Below, one piece after another: positions 14,794 through 18,099 of a DNA stretch of 18,099 nt; position 1 is the first letter of the stretch, and each line of letters starts with the position of its first letter. Position numbers and translations under genes: made by a program. The stretch lies in assembly GCA_900772435.1 (NCBI GenBank), contig CAAHEM010000028.1, forward strand, positions 1 through 18,099. Direction: 5' to 3'. The DNA is from Bacilli bacterium. Its GTDB lineage: Bacteria > Bacillota_I > Bacilli_A > RF39 > UBA660. The notes below the pieces were generated by a model. That model was not told the DNA's origin. It did not search any database and saw only the letters and a list, made by a program, of their open reading frames with translations.

Positions 14794-15150
14794 TTATTTA
14801 TCTTCCCTTCTTTTTAATGCTCTACCAAATATTTCATATAAAGAGTATGTAAGAGCCATTATAACAGCAAAACCAATTACTATAGCCCACATAACTCCTT
14901 TAATATTAATAACTAACACAGAACAAAATGATATTATAAATGAATTAATAACTGTAACTATATTAAGTACAGTTTTATACTTAGTTTTTCTCATATCTAA
15001 ATCATATCTTGCAATAAAATATTTAACCATATCATTATCTTTGAGTTTGCTATATTCTTTTCTATTTTTATTCAGAAACACAGAATAAACAACTAACATA
15101 AGCAAGAATATAAAAACAAAATCATATAAACAACTTAAAAATAATTTCAT
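14794..15150 (-). CDS. Small three-TM membrane protein under the leucine T-box
   Basis: A 118-residue membrane protein I do not recognise. Hydrophobic helices are visible at about 5-25, 60-83 and 86-107, linked by a charged cytosolic-looking loop ([19 protein letters not shown]) and ending in a basic tail (RALKRREDK). GAGGAGG lies 5 bases before the ATG. It is the first gene after the T-box and is separated from leuS by only 2 bases, so its expression should follow leucine-tRNA charging together with leuS. It does not have the size or motifs of a known leucine transporter. A conserved family in related gut Bacilli is likely from my impression, not from a search. Confidence 0.8.
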   Translation of the reverse strand: MKLFLSCLYDFVFIFLLMLVVYSVFLNKNRKEYSKLKDNDMVKYFIARYDLDMRKTKYKTVLNIVTVINSFIISFCSVLVINIKGVMWAIVIGFAVIMALTYSLYEIFGRALKRREDK

Positions 15151-15162
15151 ATTTTCCTCCTC

Positions 15163-15365
15163 AAAATAAAAGCTTTATAACTTAAGGATGAGTATAACCC
15201 ACGGTACCACCTTAATTCATAAAGCTTATGCATCTCTTATCTTTATCGCAGAACTGCGTTATTTCTAAAAAAGTAAGTTCAGTATATATTATTATTAGTT
15301 CACACCTACCACTAACTCTCTTTAAATTTTTCTATACCTACTACTCTTTTCGTCAATCGAAATAT
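15163..15365 (-). promoter_or_regulatory. Leucine T-box leader (specifier CUU) with antiterminator
   Basis: tRNA-sensing leader RNA on the minus strand. The T-box sequence AAGGTGGTACCGTGGG (15213-15198) holds the UGGU bulge that pairs with the uncharged tRNA acceptor end. Stem I base AAAAGAG (15350-15344) pairs with CTTTTTT (15273-15267). In the specifier loop TGAA (15281-15278) is followed by CTT (15277-15275) and A, so the specifier is CUU (Leu); the helix above is GTATA/TATAC. The distal part has AGAGAGTTAGTGG and GGTGTGAACTAA. A stem III hairpin is CGCAG/CTGCG (15258-15247). The terminator pairs AAGCTTTAT...TTAAGG (15227-15210) with CCTTAA...ATAAAGCTT (15187-15170), then a T-rich tract; the alternative antiterminator uses AAGG/CCTT and GTGGG/CTCAT. 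Uncharged tRNA-Leu should allow read-through into the membrane-protein gene and leuS. Confidence 0.93.
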
Positions 15366-15371
15366 GTATGT

Positions 15372-15400
15372 ATTATACTACACCTCAGCTATATATTCAA
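15372..15400 (-). promoter_or_regulatory. Promoter of the T-box/leuS operon
   Basis: Minus strand -35 TTGAAT (15400-15395), 17-base spacer and -10 TATAAT (15377-15372). The -35 lies inside the last codons of the GH31 gene and the -10 directly follows its TAG stop (15380-15378). The predicted start is near 15365, just before stem I of the T-box. Confidence 0.75.
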
Positions 15401-17780
15401 GTAACTTTAAAAACATTTTTCTAAATACACTTGGAAGACTTCTCATTCTTCTAATAGCAAATCTTTTATCTCTAATACTTTTATCACTAAATATAATTTT
15501 ATCTACTTTTTCTTTTAATTCAGTAGAAATATTTAAATCACTAATGATACTTTCTATATCTTCATTAATAATTCTCTCAGCATTTATTTCTATATCTTTA
15601 CCTTTACAATACACAAATATCTTACTTAATGTTGGTATTTCATCAAATTCTATTACGAAATCATTATCATCTACATATCTTCTATATGGAACATTTACTT
15701 CATCTTTAAATACTTGTACATTATCAGTAAACTTAGTATTTCTAAATACTATTTTATAATTACGAGTAGCTGGTATTATTCCTTCAACACCTTCTACTGG
15801 TTGTATTGACACTGAGAAATCATTTTCTTTATAGTAGTAATTTATTTCTGTAGTAAAGCTTTGTCCTTCTCTATACATTAATGATTCCCCATCATCTTCA
15901 TAAAGTTTATATGTATTACTTCTTCCTGGGAATATTTGTATCTCTAATGATTTAGGATTAGATACATCATTCAAATTATCACGATTTAATCTTGCCATTG
16001 GTATTATAGCACCAGTCTTAGCATAAACTGGATAATCTTCATCTTTATAGAATGTAACATATCTTTTACCACCAGGGAATTTCTTACCAGTTTTAAAGTC
16101 ATACCATACTCCATTCGGTAAGAATATTTTATGTACAACCCTATTCATTACTGAATCTTTAGGATCAACTATAGGAGCAACAAATAACTCACTACCATAG
16201 TAAAATTCATTTTTATAAAGTGGTTCATCATAAGTTTCAGGATATTTATAATACAAAGGTTGTATTAATGGAGCACCAAAACTAGAATATTTCTTAGCTT
16301 CACTATACAAGTATGGAATAAGTTTATGTCTTATTCTTAAATAATCATGAACTATCTTTAATGTTTTAGCATCCCACTTCCATGGTTCTCTTTTATAATA
16401 TTTACCAAAAGAACTAGATAATCTTAATATTGGACTATAAACTCCTAATTGAACATATCTCATATAAAGTTCGGAGTCTTCTATACCACCTTTAAATCCA
16501 CCTATATCATGACTCCACCAACTAATACCAATATTAGCAGCAGTACTATTATAAAATGGAAGTAACTTTAATGTTTTCCAACTTACATTAGTTTTACCAG
16601 AATAAAGAATAGAATATCTATGAGGATTAACACCAAAATTACGACTCATTATAAGTGGTCTTTTAGCTTTATTAACAGCAAGAGTATTATATAAATAATA
16701 ATTCATTACAAAACTTCTAAGAGTATTTTCTTTGTTATAGTCATCAACCCATAACATATCTATACCCTTTGCCATCATAGGATTAATAATGCCCTTCATA
16801 AATGCATCTATTAATTTATTATCATAAACATTAAGAGGTATATTCTTATTAGCATCTCTACCAAGCAAAGTAGAAAATGTTTGATAATTTTCTTCTTCTA
16901 TACTAATTATTCCTTCAGTTTTAATATTCATACCTAGATGTACATGATTATTATGTAGTCTCTCACTTAATGTTTTAACATCAGGAATACCTACTTTATT
17001 AAGACTAAAACTTATTGAACTATATTTATTTTTAGTTCTTTCATATTCACCTAGTAACATAACAGAAAGAGGAATATCATTTTTCTTAAAGTTATATACT
17101 ATCTTTTCAATTTCATCTGAATTATATGCCTCATTTTTATTCCACCATACACCTAAAGCATATCTAGGAATTAGTGGTGGTAAACCAGTTAAGTTAAAAT
17201 AATCACGAAGACCTACCCCAAAATCATTATTATATATAAATAAATATGTATCTATATTTTTATAATTAGGAGCAATAATATTACCATATTGATTTAATAT
17301 TGGTGTTCTAGAGTCATCAAATGTAGTAAATCCATCAAGTGAAAATAAGCCTTTATCTAAAGGTACTCCACCACCCTTATAATCATCTAAACTATAAGCA
17401 CTTCCCTTAAAGTTTCTTACTTCAGGATGATTAAAATACCACACTTTATCAGTACCAACAATACTTACTTTTAAATATTGATCAGGTAAGAATTTACTTC
17501 CTACATATGGTTTTTCTTTATTATATTCAAGTATAAATATACCACTTTTAATAACAAGAACATTATTATCTTCTTCTACTGTTATCTTTGGTTTACCAAA
17601 ACTTCTATTAGTAGCAAAAAAAGTAGGATAATCATTAAATGCACCTGTTTCACTATATTCAAAACGTATTAAAGCATCAGATAAAATACTTATTCTATAC
17701 GTTTTACCCATAAATACATATGATGATGGAGTCTTACTCTTAGTCATATCTATATAAAATTGTGAACCAAAATCATACAT
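15378..17780 (-). CDS. Glycoside hydrolase family 31 protein (alpha-glucosidase-like)
   Basis: An 800-residue GH31-family protein, probably cytosolic since no signal peptide is seen; relatives hydrolyse alpha-glucosides, alpha-xylosides or related sugars. Residues 1-195 are the N-terminal beta domain, with FGVGLRDYF at its end. The TIM barrel starts near LIPRYALGVWWNK (about 203). The nucleophile strand is GIDMLWVDDYN with D346. The distal active-site block SWWSHDIGGF (420-429) and the ELYMRYVQLG...YSPILR...KREPW series are typical. The position of the acid/base Asp reads YSGKTNVSW, giving K396 (codon AAA). Beta-sandwich domains of the DUF5110 type follow, then a basic helical extension of about 60 residues. 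AGGAGG lies 7 bases before the ATG. It starts 28 bases after a HerA-like gene without a terminator between. Catalytic competence is uncertain. Confidence 0.9.
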   Translation of the reverse strand: MYDFGSQFYIDMTKSKTPSSYVFMGKTYRISILSDALIRFEYSETGAFNDYPTFFATNRSFGKPKITVEEDNNVLVIKSGIFILEYNKEKPYVGSKFLPDQYLKVSIVGTDKVWYFNHPEVRNFKGSAYSLDDYKGGGVPLDKGLFSLDGFTTFDDSRTPILNQYGNIIAPNYKNIDTYLFIYNNDFGVGLRDYFNLTGLPPLIPRYALGVWWNKNEAYNSDEIEKIVYNFKKNDIPLSVMLLGEYERTKNKYSSISFSLNKVGIPDVKTLSERLHNNHVHLGMNIKTEGIISIEEENYQTFSTLLGRDANKNIPLNVYDNKLIDAFMKGIINPMMAKGIDMLWVDDYNKENTLRSFVMNYYLYNTLAVNKAKRPLIMSRNFGVNPHRYSILYSGKTNVSWKTLKLLPFYNSTAANIGISWWSHDIGGFKGGIEDSELYMRYVQLGVYSPILRLSSSFGKYYKREPWKWDAKTLKIVHDYLRIRHKLIPYLYSEAKKYSSFGAPLIQPLYYKYPETYDEPLYKNEFYYGSELFVAPIVDPKDSVMNRVVHKIFLPNGVWYDFKTGKKFPGGKRYVTFYKDEDYPVYAKTGAIIPMARLNRDNLNDVSNPKSLEIQIFPGRSNTYKLYEDDGESLMYREGQSFTTEINYYYKENDFSVSIQPVEGVEGIIPATRNYKIVFRNTKFTDNVQVFKDEVNVPYRRYVDDNDFVIEFDEIPTLSKIFVYCKGKDIEINAERIINEDIESIISDLNISTELKEKVDKIIFSDKSIRDKRFAIRRMRSLPSVFRKMFLKLLEYIAEV

Positions 17781-17808
17781 GAATTTTCCTCCTACTTTAT
17801 TTACTTAA

Positions 17809-18099
17809 TTATTGTTTTAATCTTACCATCCAGTTATTATATATTTCGCAGTTAGCACTTGTTGGTGGTGGATCAGCTTTTTCCATCTTCACAATCATTG
17901 GTATTTTAAATATTCTACCAAAGGCAACACAAGTACCTGCTTGTAATGTCTTTTGTTTTTCAACAACATCTTCACTCATATTAGGTACTGATTTAGAAAT
18001 ATAATCTAAGTCAGCTGGGTGATTTATTTTAAATATTAAGAAGTTCGCACATTGACTTATAACGTTTTCATTTAAGTCAGTTGGTCTTTGAGTAATTAA
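17809..18099 (-). CDS. HerA/DUF87-type ATPase, C-terminal fragment (5' end outside window)
   Basis: The minus strand is open from the right edge (frame starting at 18099) to TAA 17811-17809, giving the last 96 residues of a larger protein. It begins ITQRPTDLNENVISQCANF followed by LIFKINHPADLDYIS, then GTCVAFGRIFKIPMIVKMEKADPPPTS. The SQRP...SQC block followed by a domain with 'AG.c..fG....P..vk' is the C-terminal end of HerA-like, DUF87-containing ATPases (FtsK/HerA superfamily DNA translocases). Walker motifs would lie upstream, outside the window. It ends 28 bases before the GH31 start and no terminator is seen, so the two may be cotranscribed. The family call rests on about a hundred residues. 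Confidence 0.75.
   Translation of the reverse strand, partial: LITQRPTDLNENVISQCANFLIFKINHPADLDYISKSVPNMSEDVVEKQKTLQAGTCVAFGRIFKIPMIVKMEKADPPPTSANCEIYNNWMVRLKQ

Noticed and set aside
15364..15759. Plus-strand open frame of 131 codons opposite the GH31 3' end
   Set aside because: Antisense to a convincing gene, no ribosome binding site; the hydrophobic look is what antisense of charged AT-rich coding DNA gives.
1..18099. Mycoplasma-type code with TGA as Trp
   Set aside because: Conserved Trp positions in long genes use TGG, no internal TGA is needed, and TGA ends the ATPase and STAS genes.
1..18099. Prophage, insertion sequence or integrated element
   Set aside because: No transposase, integrase or terminal repeats; the tRNA at the left edge has no visible attachment-site duplication, and gene content is mostly housekeeping and surface functions.

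Overview
The window is very AT-rich, tightly packed and almost entirely transcribed from the minus strand. It looks like a chromosomal segment of a low-GC member of the Bacillota. The best fit is an uncultured, small-genome Bacilli or 'Tenericutes-like' gut lineage (RF39 type). The reasons are a leucine T-box leader, AGGAGG-type ribosome binding sites, an arginine deiminase locus, a SigF/SigB-group sigma factor with a STAS antagonist, and DUF285 repeats. Long genes use TGG for Trp and TGA serves as a stop, so the standard bacterial code applies, not the Mycoplasma code. The lineage assignment is inference.

Reading in the direction of transcription (right to left): the right edge holds the C-terminal end of a HerA/DUF87-type ATPase, followed closely by a GH31 glycoside hydrolase. 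A promoter overlapping the 3' end of the GH31 gene drives a leucine T-box (specifier CUU), which controls a small 3-TM membrane protein and leuS. Next come a secreted protein with an NPKTG sorting-like C-terminus and a two-gene STAS/sigma-factor unit that resembles spoIIAA-sigF without spoIIAB. A convergent plus-strand gene follows, encoding a signal-peptide, single-TM protein. It is divergent from a type IV prepilin-like protein that carries DUF285 repeats.

Further left is a complete polar amino-acid ABC importer (lipoprotein, permease, ATPase). After its terminator and a new promoter comes arcA-argF (arginine deiminase, ornithine carbamoyltransferase) plus a Cys-rich membrane-anchored protein. 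The importer is a plausible arginine supplier for the deiminase pathway; no carbamate kinase or ArcD antiporter lies in the window. The last operon is cdsA-rseP-unknown-HD hydrolase, followed by a tRNA-Arg(CCU) cut by the left edge.

Regulatory layout is unusually compact. Terminator hairpins repeatedly include the stop codon of the gene they end, and the next promoter starts within or directly beside the hairpin. The observations most worth checking are the sigma/STAS pair without an anti-sigma kinase, the prepilin-DUF285 fusion, the T-box operon led by an unknown membrane protein, and unusual residues at conserved active-site positions in GH31 (Lys at the expected acid/base Asp), ornithine carbamoyltransferase (HALP for HCLP) and LeuRS (KMGKR for KMSKS).
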